A stretch of 64,000 nt of DNA from CAWDMC01 sp963803295 (GCA_963803295.1 CAWDMC010000009.1:186001-250000); one strand, 5' to 3'. Positions 38,864 to 47,440 are shown, counted from the stretch's first letter. Notes: generated from the letters alone by a model not told the origin. Made by a program: numbers and translations.

Positions 38864-39168
38864 CCACTAGCACGCCGGCCAGGTGGTGGAATTTCTCGCT
38901 CCAACGAACCAATTCCACAATTATTCTATCTTCGACTATGCCTCACCATGCCCACCTGACCTCCGTGATCTCCGGCAGTCGACCTTCTCGCCTCCGTCCG
39001 GAATGCTCCGCCTCCTCGTCGATATCAACCAGTCACGGCCTTACTGTAGCGCCGGTGTCCCCACCGGCGTTTTCGGCGCTGAGAGCCTGCCCTGAGTGGA
39101 GCGAAGGGACAGCGCCGCCACAGAATTGCGCGTCGCTATGATTTGTAAAGCTCAGTAGAATGTGAGAA
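38864..39168. other. Intergenic stretch with palindromic repeat
   Basis: No gene is recognisable. It contains the repeat described at 39043-39122. The plus-strand ORFs across it have no family similarity. Confidence 0.45.
39043..39122. repeat. Intergenic palindromic repeat element
   Basis: A hairpin GCCGGTG/CACCGGC is followed by a wider inverted pair GGCGCTG/CAGCGCC that brackets CCTGAGTGGAGCGAAGGGAC. This layout is typical of dispersed intergenic repeats in Acidobacteria. Confidence 0.55.
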
Positions 39169-39184
39169 GCAACCGAAAGGTTGC
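39169..39184. promoter_or_regulatory. Operator 1 upstream of the SRPBCC-ArsR operon
   Basis: This perfect inverted repeat, GCAACC-GAAA-GGTTGC, overlaps the -35 element. It has the same half-sites as operator 2, with centres 41 bp apart (about four helical turns). The ArsR-type regulator encoded in the operon is the likely ligand. Confidence 0.75.
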
Positions 39185-39209
39185 AATTCCCGGCAAGCGG
39201 GGTTAATAT
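39181..39209 (+). promoter_or_regulatory. Sigma-70 promoter of the SRPBCC-ArsR operon
   Basis: The -35 is TTGCAA (39181-39186), followed by a 17-bp spacer and the -10 TAATAT (39204-39209). Transcription would begin near 39216, inside operator 2. The promoter lies between and partly under the two operators. Confidence 0.7.
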
Positions 39210-39225
39210 GCAACCTGGAGGTTGC
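39210..39225. promoter_or_regulatory. Operator 2 overlapping start site and ribosome binding site
   Basis: This perfect inverted repeat, GCAACC-TGGA-GGTTGC, is placed just after the -10. Its GGAGG is also the ribosome binding site of the SRPBCC gene. Confidence 0.75.
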
Positions 39226-39230
39226 TTATT

Positions 39231-39683
39231 ATGAATGATCGTATTGAAAAGCGCATCGAACTCAAGGCGTCCGTTTCACGGGTGTGGCGGGCGCTGACGG
39301 ATTACCGTGAATTTGGCGAGTGGTTTAGGGTGAAACTGGATGGCCCGTTCGTGCCGGGTCAGGTCTCGCGCGGGCACATTACCTATCCCGGTTACGAGAA
39401 CGTCAAATGGGAGGCCGTCGTGCAGAAAATGGAACCCGAGCGGCTATTTTCCTTCACCTGGCATCCCTATGCCATCAACCAAGAAATAGATTATTCGAAG
39501 GAGACGCCCACGCTCGTCGAATTCAGGCTGGAGGAAACCGCGAGCGGCACGCTGCTTCTGCTTACCGAGTCCGGTTTTGACAAGATCCCCCAGGACCGTC
39601 GCCTCGAGGCATTCCGTATGAATGACAACGGGTGGGCACAGCAGATGAAGAATATTGAGAACCATGTTGCGCAAACACCATAG
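39231..39683 (+). CDS. SRPBCC (AHSA1-type) domain protein
   Basis: This 150-residue protein has the START/Bet v1-like fold of the AHSA1 subfamily: RIEKRIELKASVSRVWRALT, FGEWFRVKLDGPFVPGQ and PERLFSFTWHPYA. Such proteins bind hydrophobic ligands and very often pair with an ArsR regulator. The ATG at 39231 has GGAGG nine bases upstream. The next gene overlaps its 3' end by 20 bp, so they are translationally coupled. The ligand is unknown. Confidence 0.9.
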   Translation: MNDRIEKRIELKASVSRVWRALTDYREFGEWFRVKLDGPFVPGQVSRGHITYPGYENVKWEAVVQKMEPERLFSFTWHPYAINQEIDYSKETPTLVEFRLEETASGTLLLLTESGFDKIPQDRRLEAFRMNDNGWAQQMKNIENHVAQTP

Positions 39684-40011
39684 GCGCGTGGCCGCCAAGC
39701 GGCAGGGTCGTGCACCAGTCTTTGCTGCACTGGGTGACGAGACGCGGCTATCGCTGCTTGCGAAGCTCTGCCGCGGGCGTCCCCGTTCGATTTCTCAGCT
39801 CACCGAAGGCTCGAATCTGACCCGGCAGGCAATCACCAAGCACCTTCGGGTATTGGAAGGTGCAGGTATCGTGCACAGCGTCCGTGCGGGCCGCGAGACC
39901 TGGTTCAAATTCGATCCGCAGCCGATCAAAGCATCCAGGGAATACCTCGATCTTGTATCCGAGCAGTGGGATCGAGCACTATCCAGGCTAAAGGCGTTTG
40001 TCGAAAGCTGA
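39664..40011 (+). CDS. ArsR-family transcriptional regulator
   Basis: This is a 115-residue winged-helix repressor: VFAALGDETRLSLLAKLCRG, then ISQLTEGSNLTRQAITKHLR and VLEGAGIVHSVRAGRETWF. No metal-binding cysteine motif (such as ELCVCDL) is visible, so it belongs to the ArsR group paired with SRPBCC proteins, not the metal sensors. It overlaps the upstream gene by 20 bp. The two GCAACC-N4-GGTTGC palindromes at the promoter are probably its own operators, giving autorepression. Confidence 0.9.
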   Translation: MLRKHHRRVAAKRQGRAPVFAALGDETRLSLLAKLCRGRPRSISQLTEGSNLTRQAITKHLRVLEGAGIVHSVRAGRETWFKFDPQPIKASREYLDLVSEQWDRALSRLKAFVES

Positions 40012-40087
40012 GTGGCAGTATCGCCGTGATTTGACTCGTCTGCGAGTGGAAAATGCGATGGCCTACGCCAGTGCGCGGTGGAGCGTT

Positions 40088-40474
40088 TCAGGAGAATTCT
40101 GCACCGCGTTCGGCAAGCAGCTTCTTAAGAATGGAACGGTGACACTGTTTCTCATCCTCGCAATAGCAACCTATCGAAAAGCTGCTCTCGTGAGAAAAAG
40201 CCGCCAGCAAATCGAGGATTCTCGCCGCATCCGGCTTGTTCATCTCGGCCCGGAACCTGCGCTCGAATGTCTTCCACAGTTTCTGGTTTCGTGATTGTTG
40301 AGCGAACGCAACCAATTCCTGGCTCGGAGCCAGAATGGGCAGCCAGACGTCGTAGAAATCACGCTTTGCGAATTGCGCTTTCGGCACTCCGCGTGGTGGC
40401 CTGCGAACTGTGCCAAGTCGCAAGCCCTCATTGGGTTTCCTCGGAGATCCGAGCCTCAACACTGCAATCGGCAT
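40088..40474 (-). CDS. DUF488 family protein
   Basis: This is a 128-residue protein with the DUF488 hallmarks FYDVWLPILAPSQELVAFA, KLWKTFERRFRAEMNKPDAA and the Cys/His-rich SIGCYCEDEKQCHRSILKKL. The family is of unknown function; the Cys and His cluster could be catalytic or metal-binding. It converges on the ArsR gene. The N-terminus is uncertain because the first 35 residues show no clear family match. Confidence 0.85.
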   Translation of the reverse strand: MPIAVLRLGSPRKPNEGLRLGTVRRPPRGVPKAQFAKRDFYDVWLPILAPSQELVAFAQQSRNQKLWKTFERRFRAEMNKPDAARILDLLAAFSHESSFSIGCYCEDEKQCHRSILKKLLAERGAEFS

Positions 40475-40603
40475 ATCCGAATCCTTCTTCCCGATCCGAG
40501 TGTTCAGCGCGCTCCTTAGACGTAACCTCGGCGAAAAACCCCGCTACGTGCTTGGCGGGTGAGTGGGAGCGACCAAGAAGGCGGTGGCTAAGGCCGCCGC
40601 ATA

Positions 40604-40657
40604 CACGGGCTACAAGCCCGTGCCACCTCGATGTGGCATGGCCATCCTGGCCATGAT
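40604..40657. repeat. 54-bp triple-palindrome repeat, copy 2
   Basis: This is the inverse of copy 1 at 29124-29177 with two mismatches, both in the loop of the first hairpin, so pairing is preserved. Confidence 0.85.
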
Positions 40658-40689
40658 CTCGTAATGAATGAAAATGTACAAATTCCAGG

Positions 40690-40709
40690 GCGGTGGCTAA
40701 AGCCACCGC
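40690..40709. repeat. Palindrome beside triple-palindrome repeat
   Basis: GCGGTGGCTAAAGCCACCGC is a perfect 8-bp stem with a 4-base loop. A related GCGGTGGCTAAGGCCGCCGC lies at about 40581-40600 before the 54-bp element. Confidence 0.6.
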
Positions 40710-40766
40710 ACTCCAAGGGCAAGCTCCGCTTGCACACTGACGCGCCCGGGGCGGCGGGTCGGAGTT

Positions 40767-41558
40767 CTATTTTAGGTCCGCAGGCACTGGGATCGTCACC
40801 ATTCCTGTGGCTGCCCATTCTGTACCGCGCACCAGCGTCAGTCGGAAGCCGGGGCTTTCCATGGCCCTTACGTCATGGCCGAGGGTGGTCTGGAATACTC
40901 GTCCTAAACCGTATTTGAGCGTCCACATCATCGGCTCATCTTTCCCTGTGCCGCAGCGCTTGCTTTGCTCCCCGCAATTCTTGGGATCGTCGTAGGCTGT
41001 GGCCAACACGTGGATATTCGGTTGGAGCGTGAGCCCCGCATAGAGTTCGTCCGTCTCGGCGAAGGTCGGGCGCATGCCCTTGGTTATCGGATGCTCTGCG
41101 TCCACGATCTTGACGGTATAAGGATGATAGGGAGTGTGGTTGGCGGTTTCGCGCCAGGTGCCGCCCACCAGCTTGTCGTATTCATCCCAGCCCCAGAAGG
41201 CGTTGTTCGAGGCGTGATAGCACACCAAGGCCTTTCCGTTCCGTACGTAATCGAGCATGGCTTGGCGTGCACGGTCATCCCACCATGGCCCCTCGGTTAG
41301 CTGGCGGTCCGTGTAATTGAGCAGAAGAACGTCGTAAGGGGAAAAGGTCTCCGACCCATTGCCACGCACTTCCTCGTTCACGCGAACCTGAAATCTTCCA
41401 GTCTGCTCGAGAACTTGACGCAGAACCGGCGTGGTTGCGGCCCATTCATGATTGCTTATGCCGGTTAGAATGAGGACCTTTATTTTGGGCGGAGCCTGTG
41501 CGAGTGACGATCCAATGCTGAAAATGGCGGCCAGCCCGAGCGAGCACAATCGTGACAT
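40767..41558 (-). CDS. ThuA-like domain secreted protein
   Basis: This is a 263-residue exported protein with a short signal peptide (LCSLGLAAIFSIGSSLAQA) and a ThuA-like glutamine-amidotransferase-type fold: IKVLILTGISNHEWAATTPV, YDVLLLNYTDRQ, ARQAMLDYVRNGKALVCYHA and YGLGRVFQTTLGHD. Family members are linked to sugar or trehalose metabolism, and many are exported in Acidobacteria and Planctomycetes. The catalytic role is unproven. Confidence 0.88.
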   Translation of the reverse strand: MSRLCSLGLAAIFSIGSSLAQAPPKIKVLILTGISNHEWAATTPVLRQVLEQTGRFQVRVNEEVRGNGSETFSPYDVLLLNYTDRQLTEGPWWDDRARQAMLDYVRNGKALVCYHASNNAFWGWDEYDKLVGGTWRETANHTPYHPYTVKIVDAEHPITKGMRPTFAETDELYAGLTLQPNIHVLATAYDDPKNCGEQSKRCGTGKDEPMMWTLKYGLGRVFQTTLGHDVRAMESPGFRLTLVRGTEWAATGMVTIPVPADLK

Positions 41559-41976
41559 AGATCCGGTCCCTCCCGCGAAAGCAGAGTGTTGCTGCTAGGT
41601 CCAGCAGCGCTCCCGTATCCTATCACTCTCTAACGAGCGAGAATACCTGGGTGGTTGGGCGAGTCGAGGGACGACGCAAAGGCCCTCCTGGGCAACATCG
41701 CCTCGCACGAAGGAACACCTGGAATGGGATGTGGCAACGCAGACCTCCGGAAGGGCAGCCCTGCAGAACAGAAACTCCTTGGCCGTGAATACCGTGCTCC
41801 GTGGAATTTGACCGTATAGGGGTAATGGGTATAGACGATCCAAGCGGTTGCAGACCAGGCGAGGCGCTCGTAGACTACTGAAGACTGAGGATCACAGTGA
41901 ACAATGAATTGGCACCCGCTTCGGTATGGCTGAAGCCAATAGCACTCTGTTCTGCGGTACGCTTGAGGTGCTGGCG
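41559..41976. other. Intergenic stretch without recognisable gene
   Basis: Short ORFs occur on both strands, but none has a start signal or a family match. It must contain the promoters of the divergent ThuA-like and gamma-glutamyltransferase genes. Confidence 0.4.
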
Positions 41977-43686
41977 ATGCGACTTTCAACGTTGTCGATG
42001 CTCGGATTGACGGTAAGTCTTCTTCCGATGATCTGTACGGCACAAGGATATCCGAATCCTCTCGACCGGCTCCAGGCGCGATCCATGGTGATCACGCGCG
42101 GCGGTATCGTGGCTACCAGCCAGACGCTCGCCTCGCAGGCGGGAGCGGCAATCCTGGCGCGTGGCGGATCGGCCGTGGACGCGGCCATCGCAGCCAACGC
42201 GGTGCTGGGTGTGGTTGAGCCCATGAGCAACGGGGCCGGTGGAGACCTCTTCGCCGTGGTTTGGGATTCGAAAACCGGGAAGCTCGCCGGCTTGAATGCG
42301 AGCGGCTGGGCGCCATCCAAACTTACGCCGGAATTGCTGCGGCAGAAGGGCATCAGCACTATGCCCGAGGTCGGGATCTATACGGTCACTGTCCCAGGCT
42401 GCGTGCGCGGATGGTACGAGCTGCACCGGAAGTTCGGAAAGCTGCCTTGGGCAGACCTTTTCCAGCCGGCCATTTACTACGCCCGAAACGGCTTCCCGGT
42501 GACCGAGTTTATCGCCGCCGCGTGGAAGATCGCGGAGTCGAAACTCGCAGCTGACGACAACGCCCGGCGGATCTACCTGATTAGCGGAAAGGCGCCGCGC
42601 CTGGGCCAGGTGTTTCGCAATCCGGAGTACGCGCGTGCGCTCGATTTGATTGCCCAGCAAGGCGCGGATGCTTTTTACACCGGGGAGATTGCGAAGGCGC
42701 TGCTTGCCACTTCGGATCGCTTGGGCGGGGTGATGACTCCTGGAGACCTCGCTAACTACAAACCCGAGTGGGTGCAGCCGCTCTCGACCGGCTATCGCGG
42801 TTGGACGGTCTACGAGATGCCGCCCAACAGCCAGGGCGTGGCCGCGCTTGAAATGCTGAATATCTTCGAGCGCTACCCGCTGCCGGATTGGGGATTCTCA
42901 AACGCCGGCGCTTTTCACGTCAAAATGGAGGCGCAAAAGTTGGCCTATGCTGACTTGCACCGCTACGTCGCCGATCCCAACTTCTCCAAAGTGCCAGTGG
43001 CCGGTATGCTCTCAAGAGCATATGCCGCCGAGCGCAGCGCTACGATCGATCTCGAGAAGGCGCACTGCGAGGTTGCCCCAGGCGATCCGGGGCGTTTCGG
43101 AGGCGACACCATCTATATGTCGGCAGTGGACAAAGAGGGAAACATCGTCTCGCTGATCCAGAGCCTTTATTCGGGGTTTGGTTCAGGGATCGTGGTCGAC
43201 CACTTCGGTTTTCACCTGCAGAACCGCGGCGCTCTGTTTGTGCTCGACCCCAATCACCCTGACGTGCTGGCTCCGCACAAGCGGCCGTTCCACACCATTA
43301 TCCCGGCCTTTATGGAAAAGGGGAGCATCCATATCGGCTTCGGCATCATGGGCGGCTTGAACCAGGCGCAGGCGCATGCCCAGTTCGTCTCGGATGTCGT
43401 CGATTACGGCATGAACATCCAAAGTGCGCTCGAAGCGCCGCGTTTTACCAACCCGGGCTTTGACGGGTGTGAGTTCCTGGTGGAAGACCGCGTGCCTGTG
43501 GAGATCCGCGAGTCCTTGAGCAAGCGAGGGCATAAGCTTCAGGTGCGCGGAGCTTATTCCCAGGCGATGGGAGGCGGACAGGCCGTCCTGCATGATTCCT
43601 CGACGGGCGTAAACTACGGCGCATCCGATCCACGCAAAGACGGGGCTGCGGTTCCTGAGCCCGATCCCTATTTCGAGACCAGGTAG
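41977..43686 (+). CDS. ggt: Gamma-glutamyltransferase
   Basis: This 569-residue exported enzyme hydrolyses or transfers gamma-glutamyl groups, for example from glutathione. A signal peptide (MRLSTLSMLGLTVSLLPMIC) is followed by VDAAIAANAVLGVVEPMSNG, GAGGDLFAVVW and the large-subunit body. Autocleavage should occur before the nucleophile Thr in FGGDTIYMSAVDKEGN. The C-terminal pattern FGIMGGLNQAQAHAQFVSDV is typical. The ATG at 41977 with GAGGTG six bases upstream fits the signal peptide better than the first in-frame ATG at 41926. Confidence 0.92.
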   Translation: MRLSTLSMLGLTVSLLPMICTAQGYPNPLDRLQARSMVITRGGIVATSQTLASQAGAAILARGGSAVDAAIAANAVLGVVEPMSNGAGGDLFAVVWDSKTGKLAGLNASGWAPSKLTPELLRQKGISTMPEVGIYTVTVPGCVRGWYELHRKFGKLPWADLFQPAIYYARNGFPVTEFIAAAWKIAESKLAADDNARRIYLISGKAPRLGQVFRNPEYARALDLIAQQGADAFYTGEIAKALLATSDRLGGVMTPGDLANYKPEWVQPLSTGYRGWTVYEMPPNSQGVAALEMLNIFERYPLPDWGFSNAGAFHVKMEAQKLAYADLHRYVADPNFSKVPVAGMLSRAYAAERSATIDLEKAHCEVAPGDPGRFGGDTIYMSAVDKEGNIVSLIQSLYSGFGSGIVVDHFGFHLQNRGALFVLDPNHPDVLAPHKRPFHTIIPAFMEKGSIHIGFGIMGGLNQAQAHAQFVSDVVDYGMNIQSALEAPRFTNPGFDGCEFLVEDRVPVEIRESLSKRGHKLQVRGAYSQAMGGGQAVLHDSSTGVNYGASDPRKDGAAVPEPDPYFETR

Positions 43687-43989
43687 GAACAGGCCTTGTG
43701 TTGACAAACGCTGATTTCGTGACGAACGGTCTCCGTCTCAAACTCGGACAACGGCGCCTTTCATGCACAGGAAAGTCCAGTCCTGTCGCGTATGATAACG
43801 GATGAGTTAATCGTTCCCGAAAGCGAGAAAAATCTTCTCAAACCGATGCAAACTTACCGTCGTCTAGCCCGCCCAGTGCTCTGTAATGCCTTCTTTCCTA
43901 AGGACATCCAGTCTGGAATCCTCTTTGCAAATCAGTAAGGCGGCTCTAGAAAAGTCGAATCGGTGCATTTTCTAAGGGGAGGTGCCTAC
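43687..43989. other. Intergenic stretch, nothing recognised
   Basis: This is about 300 bp with no gene, hairpin or repeat that I can support, apart from the ribosome site of the next small gene. Confidence 0.4.
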
Positions 43990-44211
43990 ATGGCTGGCGA
44001 ACGATACGCCATATTCCGACGGCTGGCCGATAGCTCTCCGTATTGGATGGGCTTCGAAAACGACTTGAGTGCGGCCAAAAGCAGAATGAAGCAACTCGCG
44101 GCACATTACGAGGCTGCCGAGTTTTTCATTCACGACCTAGTGGAACACGCAACCGTAGCGTCTTTCAGCGGCGCTGATCTCCCAGCGTCAAGCGAGGGGG
44201 GCAGGGAATAG
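43990..44211 (+). CDS. Small hypothetical protein
   Basis: This 73-residue soluble protein (AGERYAIFRRLADSSPYWMG ... ASSEGGRE) has no recognised domain. GGGGAGG sits eight bases before the ATG at 43990, which supports translation. The gene stands alone, flanked by gaps of about 300 bp. The residue pattern (alternating short helix and strand with a polar tail) gives no functional hint. Confidence 0.6.
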   Translation: MAGERYAIFRRLADSSPYWMGFENDLSAAKSRMKQLAAHYEAAEFFIHDLVEHATVASFSGADLPASSEGGRE

Positions 44212-44510
44212 TCGACTTGCCTGCCATTCTTGTTCTTTTGAGGAGCAGAGGCTGTACAGTGCGCCGAGCGGCCGGCGGAAAGTCCGCCATGGGTCAGAAT
44301 CTGTTCCGATTAGTGATTCCAATAGTCCTCAGCTTTCCATTACACCAATGTTGCTAATACCGCGGGTTGTAGGGGTCTTGTACCGCAGGAATCCCGAGTT
44401 GTGCTGCGGTCAAAAGCGAGCAGCCTTTCAGTTTGTCCGGTCCCGTGCTAAATTACGAAGTTAACGGTCCAATAATCGGGTTTCGACCATTCGGACGGGA
44501 GGCGATCACG
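44212..44510. other. Intergenic stretch, nothing recognised
   Basis: No gene, repeat or hairpin is evident in these 300 bp. The promoter of the aldo/keto reductase gene is expected near the right end. Confidence 0.4.
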
Positions 44511-45389
44511 ATGAAACGCAGGGAATTTCTCAGTCGTACGGCATGTGGTCTGGGAGCAGCTTGGTTCGGGGCAGGCAAGTTCGCCGGCGCAGCAGCATCG
44601 CCGGTATTTCCGGCCGGAACCAAATTCAGCGCCACTGACACGGTGGTTCTCGGCAAGACCGGCATCCGGACCAGCCGCCTGGCAATGGGTACCGGCACCG
44701 TGGGATCTGCCCATCATTCCCACCAGACGGCGCTGGGGGTCAAAGGGCTTTCCGATCTCCTTCTGCACGGCTACGATCAGGGCCTGCGCTTCTTCGACAC
44801 CGCCGATTCTTACGGGAGCCATCCTCATGTTGCGGAAGCCCTGAAGCAAGTGCAACGCGATAAGGTCGTGGTGATGACCAAATCGTGGAATCGAACTCCC
44901 GACGGCGTACGCGCAGACCTCGACCGTTTTCGTCGCGAACTTGGAACCGATTACATCGACGTGCTGCTGATGCACTGCCTGACCGAGGGTGACTGGACGA
45001 CTCGCTATCGGGCTGTGATGGATACGCTCGAAGAAGCGCGGGAGAAGGGAATCATCAGGGCTCACGGCTGCTCGTGCCACACCATCGAAGCGTTGCGGGC
45101 TGCGGCTCAGTCTGACTGGGTGCAAGTTGACTTGGCACGGATCAATCCGGTCGGTGAAGCTATGGATTCTGATCCCGACACCGTGGTTTCCGTGCTGCGT
45201 CAGATGAAGGCTTCCGGCAAGGGTATTATCGGGATGAAAATCCTCGGCCAGGGCAAACTGCGCGACCGTCCGAGCTACGGCATAAATTATGCGCTGTCAC
45301 TCGATCTGCTCGATGCCTTCACGATTGGGGCAGAGAGCATCCCGGAACAGAATGACCTGATGAAGCGCATCGCCGCCGCCAATGCATGA
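44511..45389 (+). CDS. Aldo/keto reductase, Tat-exported
   Basis: This 292-residue NAD(P)H-dependent reductase has a twin-arginine leader (KRREFLSRTACGLGAAWFGA). The AKR barrel shows LGKTGIRTSRLAMGTGTVG, LRFFDTADSYGSHPHV (catalytic Asp and Tyr), VVVMTKSWNRTP (catalytic Lys) and DVLLMHCLTEGDW (catalytic His), so the tetrad is complete. GGGAGG precedes ATG 44511, and the leader begins at once, so the upstream ORF extension is rejected. The substrate is unknown. Confidence 0.9.
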   Translation: MKRREFLSRTACGLGAAWFGAGKFAGAAASPVFPAGTKFSATDTVVLGKTGIRTSRLAMGTGTVGSAHHSHQTALGVKGLSDLLLHGYDQGLRFFDTADSYGSHPHVAEALKQVQRDKVVVMTKSWNRTPDGVRADLDRFRRELGTDYIDVLLMHCLTEGDWTTRYRAVMDTLEEAREKGIIRAHGCSCHTIEALRAAAQSDWVQVDLARINPVGEAMDSDPDTVVSVLRQMKASGKGIIGMKILGQGKLRDRPSYGINYALSLDLLDAFTIGAESIPEQNDLMKRIAAANA

Positions 45390-45457
45390 CCCGTCTCACT
45401 TTCGTGACCGGTGGAATCTCGCGGAGCTGCTCGGGTCGTCCCCTGCGATCTAGCCCC

Positions 45458-45487
45458 CTAGACTAGTCTAGTCTAGTCTAGACTAGG
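45458..45487. repeat. Six-copy CTAG pentamer array
   Basis: Six tandem pentamers read CTAGA, CTAGT, CTAGT, CTAGT, CTAGA, CTAGG. CTAG is usually under-represented in bacterial DNA, so six in 30 bp is striking. Confidence 0.9.
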
Positions 45488-45513
45488 AGGCGGCGGAAAA
45501 ACCCTCTAAAGCT

Positions 45514-45641
45514 GTCATCCTAAACGTGGCGAAGAATCTCGCTCTGTGTATTATAACGCGATGCGCGATTCTTCGTCGCCTCGGGTAGTTCAGGCTGACA
45601 TAGGCCACAAAAACGCGTCCCGGGTCAGCCTGAACGCACGC
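45514..45641. repeat. Composite inverted-repeat element
   Basis: GTCATCCTAAACGTGGCGAA (45514 onward) pairs imperfectly with ATTCTTCGTCGCC and GTTCAGGCTGAC (45568-45599). A further GTCAGCCTGAAC at 45624-45635 is the exact inverse of the 45588-45599 arm. It belongs to the GTCATCCTGAGCG-like intergenic repeats common in Acidobacteria. Confidence 0.7.
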
Positions 45642-45715
45642 ACACCTGCCGGAGTGGGGCCCCGCTGTGTGTTATATGCTCCATCGACAGGTGGCCGGTA
45701 TGGGCCAGGCCCTCA

Positions 45716-46831
45716 ATGAGAACTCGCCTGATTCACGATCACCCTCACAGAAGACCAGCCGCCGCAACCGCGCGAGGGCGAACCGACGCCGGCCACGCCG
45801 GCATCACAGCAGGGAAGTCCGGGGTGCGGACGGCGCTCCTTTATCTCATCGGACTCCTGATCCTGGCCGGACTGTCTGAGGCCATCGTGCTGGTCGTAGC
45901 CCGGGGCACGGGCGTGCGTCTCCCACCGCTCGATCTGGCCGCCTTCCTGACTTGCCTCTCTTTGGTGCTGGGCGTATTTGTGGCTTTCACCAGCGCCTCG
46001 TTCGTGCGGCAGTTGCGCGAGCGAGCGCTCCGGTCGCCGGCCGTGGCCTTAGCCATGCCGTTGGCCCTGGTGTTGCCTTACCTTCTTTACGCGCTGGCGA
46101 CGCGAACCTTCACCCTCGCCGCCCTAGGCAAGCTTGTAGGCTACATTGCGGTGCCGGTAGCGCTGCTGCTGCCGGACCGCCTGCACCATCGCGAGCGGGC
46201 AAGCTGGCGCGATTTCGCCGCCATGCTGGCGCTGGGTTATCCCATCGCGGCACGCTGGCTTACCGGCATCTGGGTTTGGCCGGAAGAGCTGTATTTCTTT
46301 CGCCCGATCTATTCTGTTTGCATCGGCGCTTATGCTTTTCTGGTGGTCCGCAATCTCGAGGGTGTCGGTTACCGGCTGGTTTTTCGCAAGGGTGATGTCG
46401 TCGAGGGCCTGTCCAACTGGGTCGCTTTCGCCATTGTAGGCATCCCGCTCGGGCTCGCCCTCCACTTCATTCATCCTCATCGCACCGACACGCTTGACTG
46501 GTTGACTCTGGTCACGAGGTTCGCCGGACAATTCGTGGCGATCTACATCACCGTGGCTATACCCGAAGAATTCCTCTTTCGCGGGGTGTTGCAAAACCTG
46601 CTGGTGAAAAGCCTGCCAGGAGCGCGGCGCGGTCTATGGGGACTGCTTATCGCCTCGGTGGTCTTCGGGATTTCGCACCTTCACCACGCACCCGTCCCGA
46701 ACTGGAGATACGCGATCATGGCCACCGTGGCCGGAGTCCTCTACGGGAACGCTTACCGTAACCGAAAACGGCTGCCAGCCCCGGCATTAACCCACACCCT
46801 GGTGGATTCGATGTGGCATTTCTGGTTTTAG
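45716..46831 (+). CDS. CPBP family intramembrane metalloprotease
   Basis: This is a 371-residue multi-span membrane protein of the CAAX-protease and bacteriocin-processing (CPBP/Abi) family. The catalytic motifs are IPEEFLFRG (EExxxR), FGISHLHH and LTHTLVDSMWH. Seven to nine membrane segments precede them. The first 35 residues are basic and Ala-rich, and the true start may lie slightly downstream. Members cleave prenylated or other membrane-embedded substrates; the bacterial substrate here is unknown. Confidence 0.9.
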   Translation: MRTRLIHDHPHRRPAAATARGRTDAGHAGITAGKSGVRTALLYLIGLLILAGLSEAIVLVVARGTGVRLPPLDLAAFLTCLSLVLGVFVAFTSASFVRQLRERALRSPAVALAMPLALVLPYLLYALATRTFTLAALGKLVGYIAVPVALLLPDRLHHRERASWRDFAAMLALGYPIAARWLTGIWVWPEELYFFRPIYSVCIGAYAFLVVRNLEGVGYRLVFRKGDVVEGLSNWVAFAIVGIPLGLALHFIHPHRTDTLDWLTLVTRFAGQFVAIYITVAIPEEFLFRGVLQNLLVKSLPGARRGLWGLLIASVVFGISHLHHAPVPNWRYAIMATVAGVLYGNAYRNRKRLPAPALTHTLVDSMWHFWF

Positions 46832-46950
46832 GAGCTCTGCCTGGTTGAGCGTGGTTGAGGGTTGAGAGTCCGCTGACTGTACAATCACTGGCGTTGCCGG
46901 CAGCTGAGAAACGGAACGGCTGACGGATTTGGCCAAGGGAGGTTCTTCCT

Positions 46951-47355
46951 ATGAAGCTCGTATCACGTGCGCTCAGTGTTTCGTTTCTCCTGGTCGTCGC
47001 CGCGGGTCTGGTGCAGGCCAAAGAATCAAAGCAGGATTCGCTAACCGGCACCTGGGACTGCGTCGCGCACGGCCTCTCGCAGGGCGACACGCCTTTCACG
47101 CTGTACCTGACGCAGGGACAGGACGGCATTACAGGATCAGTTGATTCTTCGATGGGGGCAACCGAACTCAGTTCAGTTACCCTGAAGAAAGATGGGCTCG
47201 AGATCCGGATTGATTCGCCCCAGGGGACCTACGTTTTGAGGGCGACGCACAAGAAAGGGCAGTTGGTCGATGGACAGGTCGAGACTCCCGCGAACGAAAA
47301 AGGCACTTGGGAGGGGAAAAGGAACTCCGATTCGACCGGCGTCAAGGCTCAGTAA
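46951..47355 (+). CDS. Small secreted hypothetical protein
   Basis: This is a 134-residue protein with a clear signal peptide (MKLVSRALSVSFLLVVAAGL, cleaved near VQA). The mature part is a beta-rich domain (LTGTWDCVAHGLSQGDTPFT, YLTQGQDGITGSVDSSMG, GTYVLRATHKKGQLVDGQVE). The GTW...LTLYLTQ...ITG pattern is common in small exported Acidobacteria proteins of unknown function. GGGAGG lies ahead of the ATG. Confidence 0.75.
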   Translation: MKLVSRALSVSFLLVVAAGLVQAKESKQDSLTGTWDCVAHGLSQGDTPFTLYLTQGQDGITGSVDSSMGATELSSVTLKKDGLEIRIDSPQGTYVLRATHKKGQLVDGQVETPANEKGTWEGKRNSDSTGVKAQ

Positions 47356-47440
47356 CCCGCCGGAGTACGACGGACAAGGCACGGGATTGGCCAAGCCGGG
47401 CGCACATAGTTTACATAACATATCTTATCAGACATTATAA

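Larger units (their letters stand above)
40475..40766. other. Repeat-rich intergenic stretch
   Basis: No gene is evident. It holds the 54-bp triple palindrome at 40604-40657 and two related GCGGTGGCT palindromes on either side (about 40580-40600 and 40690-40709). Confidence 0.6.

Noticed and set aside
41595..41843. Short minus-strand ORF in the gap before gamma-glutamyltransferase
   Set aside because: No ribosome site, no motif, and Cys/Arg-rich composition without a family.
45458..45641. Possible CRISPR array
   Set aside because: The repeats are five bases long with no spacers, the adjacent element is a single inverted repeat, and no cas gene is present.
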